Assembly: GCF_032595355.1 (NCBI RefSeq)
Contig: NZ_JASMWN010000021.1
Coordinates: forward strand, 1-64,000
Length of the DNA: 64,000 bases
Direction: 5' to 3'
DNA from: Sedimentitalea todarodis
Lineage (GTDB): Bacteria > Pseudomonadota > Alphaproteobacteria > Rhodobacterales > Rhodobacteraceae
In this document: in pieces, positions 30,952 to 38,832 of the stretch
Numbering within the stretch: position 1 is the first letter of the stretch
Layout: the number at the start of each line of letters is the position of its first letter
Notes under the pieces: generated by a model
The model's database searches: none
What the model was told of the DNA's origin: nothing
Seen by the model: only the letters and a program-made list of their open reading frames with translations
Position numbers and translations under genes: made by a program

Positions 30952-32883
30952 ATGCTGCATGCAATGGAAAGCCGTTGGCGGTATCCGATCGCCATCCTGC
31001 TCGGTCTCGGTGTTGGCACCTGGATCGGTGCCGCGATCGCCACGCTCTATCTGATGGCGCGATTTGGCGAAGACCTGGGTGGGTTCGATATTTTCGAACT
31101 TTGGCTGCTCAATCTGTCTGATCCACGGATCAAGGCAAACCCTGCGGTGGAACATACTGCGTGGCTCATCACGGCACTTCCTGCCCTGCTTCTGGCGGCG
31201 ACAGGAGCGACATCCGTTCATCGCGGGTCGCTCACCGATTATGATGATGCACATTTCCAGTCGCGTCCCGAGCTCCGCCGCAACCGTATGTCGGCGTCTC
31301 TTTCCCAGAACGGCTTTCTGTTCGGCAAGCTCGGGTCACCTGCGTCCCGCGCGCCTTTCGTGTCTGCCACGCCAGATCGCTTCCCGCACGCAATGATGAT
31401 CGCGCCAACGGGCCGGGGCAAAGGGGTAGGCTTCGTTTTGCCGAACCTTTTGCACTTCCAGGGCAGCGCCGTGATCCTCGACGTCAAGGGCGAGAATTTC
31501 GAGAAGACATCCATCCACCGCCAAAAGGCGCTGAACAATCAGGTCTGGTACTTTTCGCCCTATGACTACGTTCAGCCCGAGGGCAAGAACGGGCCCGCCC
31601 TGACCCGCACGCACCGGTTCAATCCTCTCCAGCGCATTGCCGATCTGCCCAGCCCCGAGCAGCAATACACCGCCGTCAACACCATGGCGGACTTATTCCT
31701 CATCGTCGAAAGCGTGAACGCGCAGAGCTTTTTCCAGGCCGGACGCAGCCTGTTCGTGGCGTCTTGCCTCTACGCCATCGAGACCGGCAAGCCGACGATC
31801 GGTGAGGCGCTGCGGATCATGACTGGCGGCGGCAATAAAAAGGAATTCTACAAACGGGCCGCGATGCAGACCGCAAACCCGGTGGTGGCAGAGATTTTCC
31901 TGAGCATGGCCGACGAAGTGGACAAGATTCTCGATTCCTATGTCAGTGTGATCCGCGGGGCCGGATTGGAGCTTTGGCTCGATCCGGCGGTGGACCGGGC
32001 GACACAGGTAAGCGATTTCGACTTCGGCACGTTCCGACGAGAACCACAGTCGCTCTATATTGTCGTGCAGCCGGAGCACCTGAAAACACTGGCCCCCCTG
32101 ATCCGGCTCCTGTTCGCCGATGCCATCGCATGTCTGCAGCGCGCGCATCCCGGACCGGACGAGGCACATCCCGTCATGTTCCTGATGGATGAATTCGACC
32201 AACTGGGCAAACAACCCCTGGTCTTGCAGAGCATAAAGACGATCCGCTCCTATGGCGGGCGGCTCTTTATCATCTCGCAGTCGATCCCCGGTCTTGAGGG
32301 CATCTACGGCGAAACCGACCGTCGTGCGCTACAGGCCGGTGCGGGTGTACAGATTTACATGACCCCGCAGGATGATCGCACCGCCGACGTGCTGTCCGCA
32401 GCCCTGGGCAAGCGCACGATCGTGGGCAAGACCAGATCACAGGCAACCGTGCGCAAGCTCTCGGAAAGCGCAAATATCAGCCGTCGCTCGGAAGAACGGG
32501 CGCTGGTATCCCCCGCTGAATTGCTGCGTTTCCCGCTCGACAAGGTCCTTGTCCTGCCCGAGGGGCAATATCCCATCAAGGCGGATCACATCCGTTACTA
32601 TGCGGACCGGCATTTTGAGAAGATCGACAAAGCACGGCAGGGGCATGCCTTGCCCTATCCTCCTGCTGCAGCGCCAGTCTCGAACAGGCCGAAGAAAATC
32701 ACCCTCGAGCAACCAGAACCCGCAGCACCCGCGGCGATCTCCATGGGCGACAAGGAATTCGAGACTGCGGTGCAGACCTACACAGGCGCGCTACAGGGAT
32801 ACGCAGAAGCCGCGAGGGCAAAGCCAAAGAAAACACGTTTCGGTGGTCGGGCGCGCTCTTCGGACGCAAAGGCGAGGGGATGA
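30952..32883 (+). CDS. virD4: VirD4 type IV coupling protein
   Basis: 643 residues. Two N-terminal membrane segments (about 10-36 and 70-86), then Walker A APTGRGKGVGFVLP near residue 151 and Walker B MFLMDEFDQLG near 406. IISQSIPGLEGIYG follows, as in VirD4/TraG. The C-terminus is Pro/Ala-rich. It carries the relaxase-DNA complex to the VirB channel. The gene starts 12 bases after the relaxase. It ends the transfer genes on this side, since an unrelated island intervenes before virB11. Confidence 0.92.
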   Translation: MLHAMESRWRYPIAILLGLGVGTWIGAAIATLYLMARFGEDLGGFDIFELWLLNLSDPRIKANPAVEHTAWLITALPALLLAATGATSVHRGSLTDYDDAHFQSRPELRRNRMSASLSQNGFLFGKLGSPASRAPFVSATPDRFPHAMMIAPTGRGKGVGFVLPNLLHFQGSAVILDVKGENFEKTSIHRQKALNNQVWYFSPYDYVQPEGKNGPALTRTHRFNPLQRIADLPSPEQQYTAVNTMADLFLIVESVNAQSFFQAGRSLFVASCLYAIETGKPTIGEALRIMTGGGNKKEFYKRAAMQTANPVVAEIFLSMADEVDKILDSYVSVIRGAGLELWLDPAVDRATQVSDFDFGTFRREPQSLYIVVQPEHLKTLAPLIRLLFADAIACLQRAHPGPDEAHPVMFLMDEFDQLGKQPLVLQSIKTIRSYGGRLFIISQSIPGLEGIYGETDRRALQAGAGVQIYMTPQDDRTADVLSAALGKRTIVGKTRSQATVRKLSESANISRRSEERALVSPAELLRFPLDKVLVLPEGQYPIKADHIRYYADRHFEKIDKARQGHALPYPPAAAPVSNRPKKITLEQPEPAAPAAISMGDKEFETAVQTYTGALQGYAEAARAKPKKTRFGGRARSSDAKARG

Positions 32884-32925
32884 TCTGGAAATCGAATGTG
32901 GCTGTGCTGTTCTGCCATGCGCCAG

Positions 32926-34116
32926 CTATGAGACAGATACCAATCGCGCCTGTTTCGGGTCATAGACATAGCCCGAAATCGTCCCGTCCTTGATCCGTTC
33001 AACTGCATCCTTTATCGCGAATATTGGCGCGAGAAACCACTCTCTCGGAATCACGGGCCTACCAAAGCGATCCATGATCTCAATCTCGAGCCGCGCGGGC
33101 TCGAAGATGCGATGGATCAGGTTCTCCAGTTTTGTCCGATTGATGTTGTAGAGTTCATAAGTCGCAACCACCTCGACGTTCGCCATCAGAAACGTTGGTT
33201 GCAGATGTGCGCCAGCGATCCGCTTTTCAACGCTCATATTGGTGACGCCGATCTTGTGTACGAGGTCGCGATTTTCGGCCACAAGTGGATGATCGGACTT
33301 GCTGCGAAGCACATAAATTGTCCCGCTCGCCTCGTCGCCATCGATTGTCTGATCGGAAAAAAGTGGCCCTGCCGATGGGTCGGTGATCCGCCGTCCGGCG
33401 TCGTCCTTGTTCAACGCGCGCTGAAGCGAGCGCATCAGCATGTTGCTCTCGGTCCCGTTGTCGAAAATCACCCGCAGACGCGCATCCGTGCGACCTTGCT
33501 CGTTGGTGATGGTCTCGCCCTTGTCGGCGACATAGGCCTTTTGACCGCTGACAATGAAGAAGCGTCCCTTCTCGATCTCGGCTTTCATCTCGAACGGGCG
33601 AGTTTCGCGCAAGCCGCTATCCAGTTCTTTCTGGACCTGCTCGAACAAGGGTTTGAACGTCGCGAAATCCTCGCATTTCTCGCGGTTTCCGACTTCATCG
33701 GCAGCCTTTTTCTCGGCTGTCGACCGGACATGTTTCAATTCCGTGAGGGGTGATCTAGCCACTTCCACACCCAGTTCAGCGAGGAGGGCATCGTCATCGA
33801 GGTCATCGGAGTCTGACGCTGAAGGCGGAGGGGTGTCTGTTAGGAGACCGTGCTCGTCCAGTGGGCCCAGCAAGTCGCGACACTCCTGCAATTGACGGAT
33901 CTGGTCAAGACGCACCGCATAGAGGCGTTCAAAGATATCACGATCCTCCCCGTGCTGGGGAGGCCGGCCATGCTCATCTGCAAATCGCAAGAGTTCCTCG
34001 AAACCTGCGATGATGCGTTCTTCGCGTGGTGTGCGGCTGAGCTGCTTCTTGACCTCGACCTCGACGCCAAGCTCAGTAAGGAGGGCGTCGTCTTCGTCCG
34101 TGAAACCCTTAGCCAT
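32926..34116 (-). CDS. GIY-YIG nuclease family protein (T5orf172/MUG113-like)
   Basis: 396 residues. The GIY-YIG core is at about 267-340: GTIYVLRS, HKIGVTNMSVEKRI with the catalytic Arg, and NRTKLENLIHRIF with the metal-binding Glu. The N-terminal 150 residues hold the short unit DxDDALLxELGVEV twice (residues 7-20 and 106-119) around an EERIIAGFEELLRFADEHGR segment. It overlaps the end of the helicase gene by 8 bases. With helicase and methyltransferase in one operon it is the likely nuclease of a restriction-type system. Alternatively it is a separate effector. Confidence 0.8.
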   Translation of the reverse strand: MAKGFTDEDDALLTELGVEVEVKKQLSRTPREERIIAGFEELLRFADEHGRPPQHGEDRDIFERLYAVRLDQIRQLQECRDLLGPLDEHGLLTDTPPPSASDSDDLDDDALLAELGVEVARSPLTELKHVRSTAEKKAADEVGNREKCEDFATFKPLFEQVQKELDSGLRETRPFEMKAEIEKGRFFIVSGQKAYVADKGETITNEQGRTDARLRVIFDNGTESNMLMRSLQRALNKDDAGRRITDPSAGPLFSDQTIDGDEASGTIYVLRSKSDHPLVAENRDLVHKIGVTNMSVEKRIAGAHLQPTFLMANVEVVATYELYNINRTKLENLIHRIFEPARLEIEIMDRFGRPVIPREWFLAPIFAIKDAVERIKDGTISGYVYDPKQARLVSVS

Positions 34117-36157
34117 TGGCAGCCTCCTGCTTCATGCGCGCGAGATAGGCGACGCCTTCGGCCATTTTCTTCTCCCACGGATCAGGCGATGTGATGGAAG
34201 GCAGACGGCCCCGCTCCTGCTTGAACTTGACGGCGCGTTTCGCCAGATCTCGCGCCTCGTCCGGTGACAGTTGCACCTTTTTCGCCGATATGACGGCCTG
34301 GACCTGCCGAAGGCTTTCCTCGCTCATCGTCTTTGCCAGAATCGAGTAGGCTTCGCCGAACGGGTTGATGCGATCAATCAGATCGATGTCGAGTTCGCGC
34401 ACGTCCATTGCGAATTTGCGCACCCCGTCGATCAAGGCGGTATTGCCGGTTGTTTCTGTGTCATCGCCGCTCGACAGAGCGATCTCCTTCGCCTTCTGGG
34501 TCAGGTTCAGCGCGGCCACTGCATGCTGGCGCACGGCTTCCTGATCCTCGGCGTCCAGCTCCGGGAACCTTGCTCCCACGATCTTGCCCATGCGAACCTG
34601 CGTCAGTTCCTCGGGCACCAGCTCCTCATCGAAGAGCCCGCGTTCGATCGTGGTCTTGTCTTGAACGAAAGCGGTGATCACCTCGTTGAGGTCTTCCTGG
34701 CAGATGCGCTTGGCTTCCTTGCTCTTGGGTTCGACCAGACCTTTGATTTCGATCTGGAACTGCCCGCTGGCCTCGCTGAAGCCAACGTTCTCTTTGTTGG
34801 GGTCATAGCCGCCCTCGCCGTAATCGAACCCTTCGACAGGGCCACTTTTCACGGTCTTGGGCGTGAAGTTGAAACGAGGGGCCAGCACCTGCTCCATCAG
34901 CAGGCTTGCAGCGATCGCCTTCAGTGTATCGTTGACTGCCTCGGTCACGGCTTCGGCCGCGGCGTCGGGCTCCGCGATAAGGTTGGTGAACCGCGCTCGG
35001 GTCTTGCCCTCGGCATCGCGGGTGGCGCGGCCGATGATCTGCACGATCTCCGTCAGGCTGGCGCGATAACCCACCGTCAGGGCGTGTTCGCACCAGATCC
35101 AATCGAACCCTTCTTTCGCCATACCCAGGGCGATGATGATGTCGACATGATCGCGGTTGTTCTTCTGCGTGGAGTCTTTCAGCGCGGCGGAAACCTTGTC
35201 ACGCTTGGATGGCTCGTCGTCCACCAGATCGGCGATGCGTAAGACTCGTTCGTCTGGCGTCTTGACCAGCTGAAAGCCTGTGATGGGATCCGCTCCCTGC
35301 CAATCGCCCAGGGCGTCAATGATATGCTCGACCTCGCGATGCTTGTCCTTAGTGCTTTCGCGCGAGTTCACGTTCGGGATGTGAAGGATTGTCTTCTCGG
35401 TCGGATCCAAAACCTTGAGGATGTCGTCCGCATAGGACCCGGAATAGAAGAAATACCCGATGTCGAGCGTCTTGAGGTATTTGTAACCATTCAACTGCTG
35501 ATAGTAGGTATAGGTGAAGGTATCGAACTTTGCCTCATCTTCGGGCGACAGAACGGCTTCGGCATCGCCGCGGAAATAGGACCCGGTCATCGCAACCAGA
35601 TGCACCTTGTCGCGCGCGACCAGTGCGCCCAGATGCGTGCCCAGCTTGTTATCAGGGTTGGCAGAGACGTGGTGAAACTCGTCTACCGCGATGAGCCGAT
35701 CATCAAACGCTTCAATCCCGAACTTGTCCACGGCGAACCGAAAGGTCGCGTGGGTGCAGACCAGAATCTTGTCGTCGCTCGCCAGAAACTTGCCGACAGC
35801 GCCGACCTTGCCGTCATCCCCGCCGGGAGCGTTGCATAGGTTCCATCGCGGTTGCACGGTCCAGTCTGCCCAGAAGCCGTACTTGCTCAGCGGCTCGTCG
35901 TTGAAGCTGGACCCGATGGACTTTTCCGGCACCACGACGATGGCCTGGCGCAGGCCCTGATTGTGCAGCTTGTCGAGCGCGATGAACATCAGCGCGCGGC
36001 TCTTGCCCGAGGCCGGGGGCGACTTGATCAGCAGGTATTGCTCGCCCCGCTTCTCATAGGCACCCTCTTGCATTTCGCGCATGCCAAGCTCGTTCGATTT
36101 GGTCGAGCTTCCATTGGCCGCGTAATTGACAGAGACGGAAGGAACCTGCTGCGTCAT
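34109..36157 (-). CDS. DEAD/DEAH-box (SF2) helicase, restriction-type
   Basis: 682 residues. Walker A KSPPASGKS (45-53), DEFHHVSA near 150 as motif II, AMTGSYFRGD as motif III, and IIGRATRDAEGKTRARF near 378 as motif VI. The C-terminal 250 residues are acidic and helical. Helicases of this type act in type I/III restriction and related systems. The ATG has AAGGA upstream. The gene lies 175 bases downstream of the AlbA_2 gene and is coupled to the GIY-YIG gene. Confidence 0.88.
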   Translation of the reverse strand: MTQQVPSVSVNYAANGSSTKSNELGMREMQEGAYEKRGEQYLLIKSPPASGKSRALMFIALDKLHNQGLRQAIVVVPEKSIGSSFNDEPLSKYGFWADWTVQPRWNLCNAPGGDDGKVGAVGKFLASDDKILVCTHATFRFAVDKFGIEAFDDRLIAVDEFHHVSANPDNKLGTHLGALVARDKVHLVAMTGSYFRGDAEAVLSPEDEAKFDTFTYTYYQQLNGYKYLKTLDIGYFFYSGSYADDILKVLDPTEKTILHIPNVNSRESTKDKHREVEHIIDALGDWQGADPITGFQLVKTPDERVLRIADLVDDEPSKRDKVSAALKDSTQKNNRDHVDIIIALGMAKEGFDWIWCEHALTVGYRASLTEIVQIIGRATRDAEGKTRARFTNLIAEPDAAAEAVTEAVNDTLKAIAASLLMEQVLAPRFNFTPKTVKSGPVEGFDYGEGGYDPNKENVGFSEASGQFQIEIKGLVEPKSKEAKRICQEDLNEVITAFVQDKTTIERGLFDEELVPEELTQVRMGKIVGARFPELDAEDQEAVRQHAVAALNLTQKAKEIALSSGDDTETTGNTALIDGVRKFAMDVRELDIDLIDRINPFGEAYSILAKTMSEESLRQVQAVISAKKVQLSPDEARDLAKRAVKFKQERGRLPSITSPDPWEKKMAEGVAYLARMKQEAANG

Positions 36158-36332
36158 GATGTTTTCCTTCTGAGGGGCGCGGAATCATTCGCTTTGGGGC
36201 AGGCAATCAAAACCCGATCAAGTAGCGATACCGCACCCTGCCTATCGTAACAGTATGATTTATATTTATTTTCCAATTTACGCCCTCTAGCCCACATACG
36301 CACAATCAAAACCCGATCAAATGTTGTCCCTG

Positions 36333-37805
36333 TCACGCCCATGAGGGGACATATCCGGCCCGAGGGCGTTCAGCATCCGCAGGACGGATCAGATCAGCAT
36401 CCAGCGTTGCGCGAATAACCCGCGATGCCTGCGCAGCGTTCTGGTCGTCGATGCCAAGCCGCTCCCGAAGTGTCGCGTTCGTCATCTTTTGACCGCCTAC
36501 GTATTTGAGCGCGGCATGTTGGTAACACGCTCGCACGGCTTCTTCCGGTGTCATGTCCGCAAATCGGCGTGGTGCAAACAGAACCACGCGCACGGCGTCT
36601 CCCTCCATGCGGAAATCCGGTGGAGGCAACTGGTGCAGCTCAACCGCCGAGATCACCTTGTCGATGCCGGTGCCTTGTTCTTCGCAAAGTTTCATCCGCC
36701 GCATCAACGACGCAAGGGCTTCATTTCGGGAACGCGGCGGCGAGTCCAAAAACCGGTCGGGGCTAACCAAGGGGGCGCCCGGGTTCGTGATCTCCATTCG
36801 ATCACTGAACAACTCGATGAGTGGTCCTGCGCCGGTGATTGTCATGTCTTGGTGGATCAATGCGTTGGCGATCAATTCGCGGATCGCTATCGACGGGTAA
36901 AGCGGTCGCTCCTCGCGGAACGCTTTACCAATCAGTTCGTTGCGGGGCAGAAGACCGTCGATATAGTCCACCAAACCCTGAAAACCCGCTGCATAGCCGC
37001 GCTGGCCATCCTGGCGGTGACTCACGTCATCTGCACGTCCGGTGCCAGCATAGGCCACGAAACGGACGCCTTTGCGCTCTACAGAGGGGCCGAAATCGGA
37101 AAGTTTCTTGGCATACAGGATTGCGCCCAGATTGGTAATGTTCCAGCGGTCGCTTACATCTTTCTGGATCAGACGATCTGCCAATAGCTTGTCGAAGATC
37201 CCCTGCCTGTTATCCGGCAAGGGCTGGCCCGTAAGATCGAAGTAGTTGGCGTAATTCAGCCGCGCAAGAACGTCGTCGCCGGACAGGAACTGCGCCGCGA
37301 CGCCTGTCTCCCAAGCGTAGGGCTGCAACTTGCTCCAGAGGGCACGCAGGCGTTCCGGATGGTCGGACAGGCGCGGCGTGGCACTGCCGATGCGCAAATA
37401 GGCGGTCCGGTCAAACTCTACCGGAGCGGTTGCGGCGGCGGGGATAGTCAGCAGGATCAGGCGCTGCCCGTCATGTTCGACCTCTTCGAACCGGAACTCG
37501 ATGCCCGGCTGGAGGTGGTTGGCCACCCACAGTTCGAGCGGCTGCCCCTTCTCCTTTTTCACGGTCGGCTCGAAACTCGTGCCGACAACCGCATGATCAC
37601 CGTCTCGCACCCCCCAAACCACATAGGCAAAGTGCTGATCGGCCAGACGTGCGGCATTGGACAAGGCCGAGATCAGCTTGCCGATCAACGGCCCGTCGGC
37701 ATTGTTTTCCTTGAACTCGATCCATGTGGTTTCCGCTGGTTTGGCACGCAGATCGTCCACCAACCTGCGGGTGCGTTCCGCGCTCATGACAGGGTCAAGG
37801 GTCAT
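36333..37805 (-). CDS. Schlafen AlbA_2 / ATP-binding (GHKL-like) protein
   Basis: 490 residues from MTLDPVMSAERTRRLV. The AlbA_2 (Schlafen) domain is at 17-130: TTWIEFKENN, ISALSNAARLADQHFAYVVWGVRDGDH, RTAYLRIGSATPRLSD. The ATPase C-terminal type follows near residue 295: AIRELIANALIHQDMTITG and DRMEITNPGAPL. Proteins of this type occur as regulators and in defence operons. The start is uncertain; 37787 is also possible and the ribosome site is weak. Sits between the HEPN-like and helicase genes. Confidence 0.8.
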   Translation of the reverse strand: MTLDPVMSAERTRRLVDDLRAKPAETTWIEFKENNADGPLIGKLISALSNAARLADQHFAYVVWGVRDGDHAVVGTSFEPTVKKEKGQPLELWVANHLQPGIEFRFEEVEHDGQRLILLTIPAAATAPVEFDRTAYLRIGSATPRLSDHPERLRALWSKLQPYAWETGVAAQFLSGDDVLARLNYANYFDLTGQPLPDNRQGIFDKLLADRLIQKDVSDRWNITNLGAILYAKKLSDFGPSVERKGVRFVAYAGTGRADDVSHRQDGQRGYAAGFQGLVDYIDGLLPRNELIGKAFREERPLYPSIAIRELIANALIHQDMTITGAGPLIELFSDRMEITNPGAPLVSPDRFLDSPPRSRNEALASLMRRMKLCEEQGTGIDKVISAVELHQLPPPDFRMEGDAVRVVLFAPRRFADMTPEEAVRACYQHAALKYVGGQKMTNATLRERLGIDDQNAAQASRVIRATLDADLIRPADAERPRAGYVPSWA

Positions 37806-37947
37806 AGTGTGTCCACTTTCTGACCCACCACGCCTGGGCAGCGTTTCTCGTAGGCGCATTCCTGTATTGCCCGCCGACGCTGATCGTTCGGCTTGGCCGG
37901 GCTACCGTTGGTGGCATAAATAATCGAAATGGAGGAAAAACCTTTGA

Positions 37948-38832
37948 TCATTGACCTTTCACTCGCTTATCAAAACGTCTTAAAAATATGCGGGCTGTGA
38001 TCAGGATTATTTGAAACCGAAAAGCACAATCTTCTTCATCTGATAGACCCGGATGGCTGCCGTGCGGATGCAATCTTGCCCACAACCCCAATACGTATGC
38101 GGGTTTGCCTCTGTCGTTCTCCCACTCATTGTATTCGTGAAGTAGGAATGGTCCCGATTTTGTATCTGCAAGATATTGCCTCTTCGCATCATCACTAACC
38201 TTAGGATCACATCCAAAATACTCCGCAATTTTGTCCAGCAGTTCCTGATAGAAATCTCGGATCATCGCGTTTGCAGATGACCAATTCCCTTGCGAAAAAT
38301 TCTGAGTTGCTTGCGCCAAGTGTCCCTTGGCCACATTAAACCCATGCCGATCAAGCAGAGCCTCAACTTCGCTTGTCGCTTCACGAAAGTCTGCCTCAGG
38401 CACATCCTCAGGTAGCATCCGCCTTAGGACGATTTTTTTGATCATCCTTGGAGCATCGTCGAAGATTGAAGTTCCGCCCATCGGATCCGGAACCCTTTCT
38501 TCCACAAGTTCGAAGCCATCCATTTTCAGACCAGCAACAAGACGCAACCAGACGTCAGGCTTGTTTTGTTTGTCTCGATCGGACGCGGTAGTTGCATGTT
38601 CAACCATCGCCCTACGCAGGTCGCAGTTCCCATTGACCGTCGGAACAGAACGCTGTCCCATACTGCTTTTGGCGAACCTAACCAAATCATTGGCCTTCGA
38701 TGCTACCGATCCAGAGCCACAGAATTCCTCTACACCCCACCCTAAAATAAGAGATGAGAACGCGGCTTGCGTCGACATTTCAGCAATCATCTCGCCCGCT
38801 GCCATCAGCGTCATGCTATTGAAGTTGCTCAT
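37948..38832 (-). CDS. Unknown protein with HEPN-like C-terminus
   Basis: 294 residues, AT-richer than its neighbours. The C-terminal part has a helical bundle outline: ATQNFSQGNWSSANAMIRDFYQELLDKIAEYFG, then GLWARLHPHGSHPGLSDEEDCAFRFQIILITARIFLRRF. The HGSHPG turn before a final helix resembles abortive-infection proteins of the HEPN/AbiJ type, which cut RNA. The N-terminus is unrecognised. Its ATG overlaps the methyltransferase stop (4 bases), so it is translated with it. Confidence 0.55.
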   Translation of the reverse strand: MSNFNSMTLMAAGEMIAEMSTQAAFSSLILGWGVEEFCGSGSVASKANDLVRFAKSSMGQRSVPTVNGNCDLRRAMVEHATTASDRDKQNKPDVWLRLVAGLKMDGFELVEERVPDPMGGTSIFDDAPRMIKKIVLRRMLPEDVPEADFREATSEVEALLDRHGFNVAKGHLAQATQNFSQGNWSSANAMIRDFYQELLDKIAEYFGCDPKVSDDAKRQYLADTKSGPFLLHEYNEWENDRGKPAYVLGLWARLHPHGSHPGLSDEEDCAFRFQIILITARIFLRRFDKRVKGQ

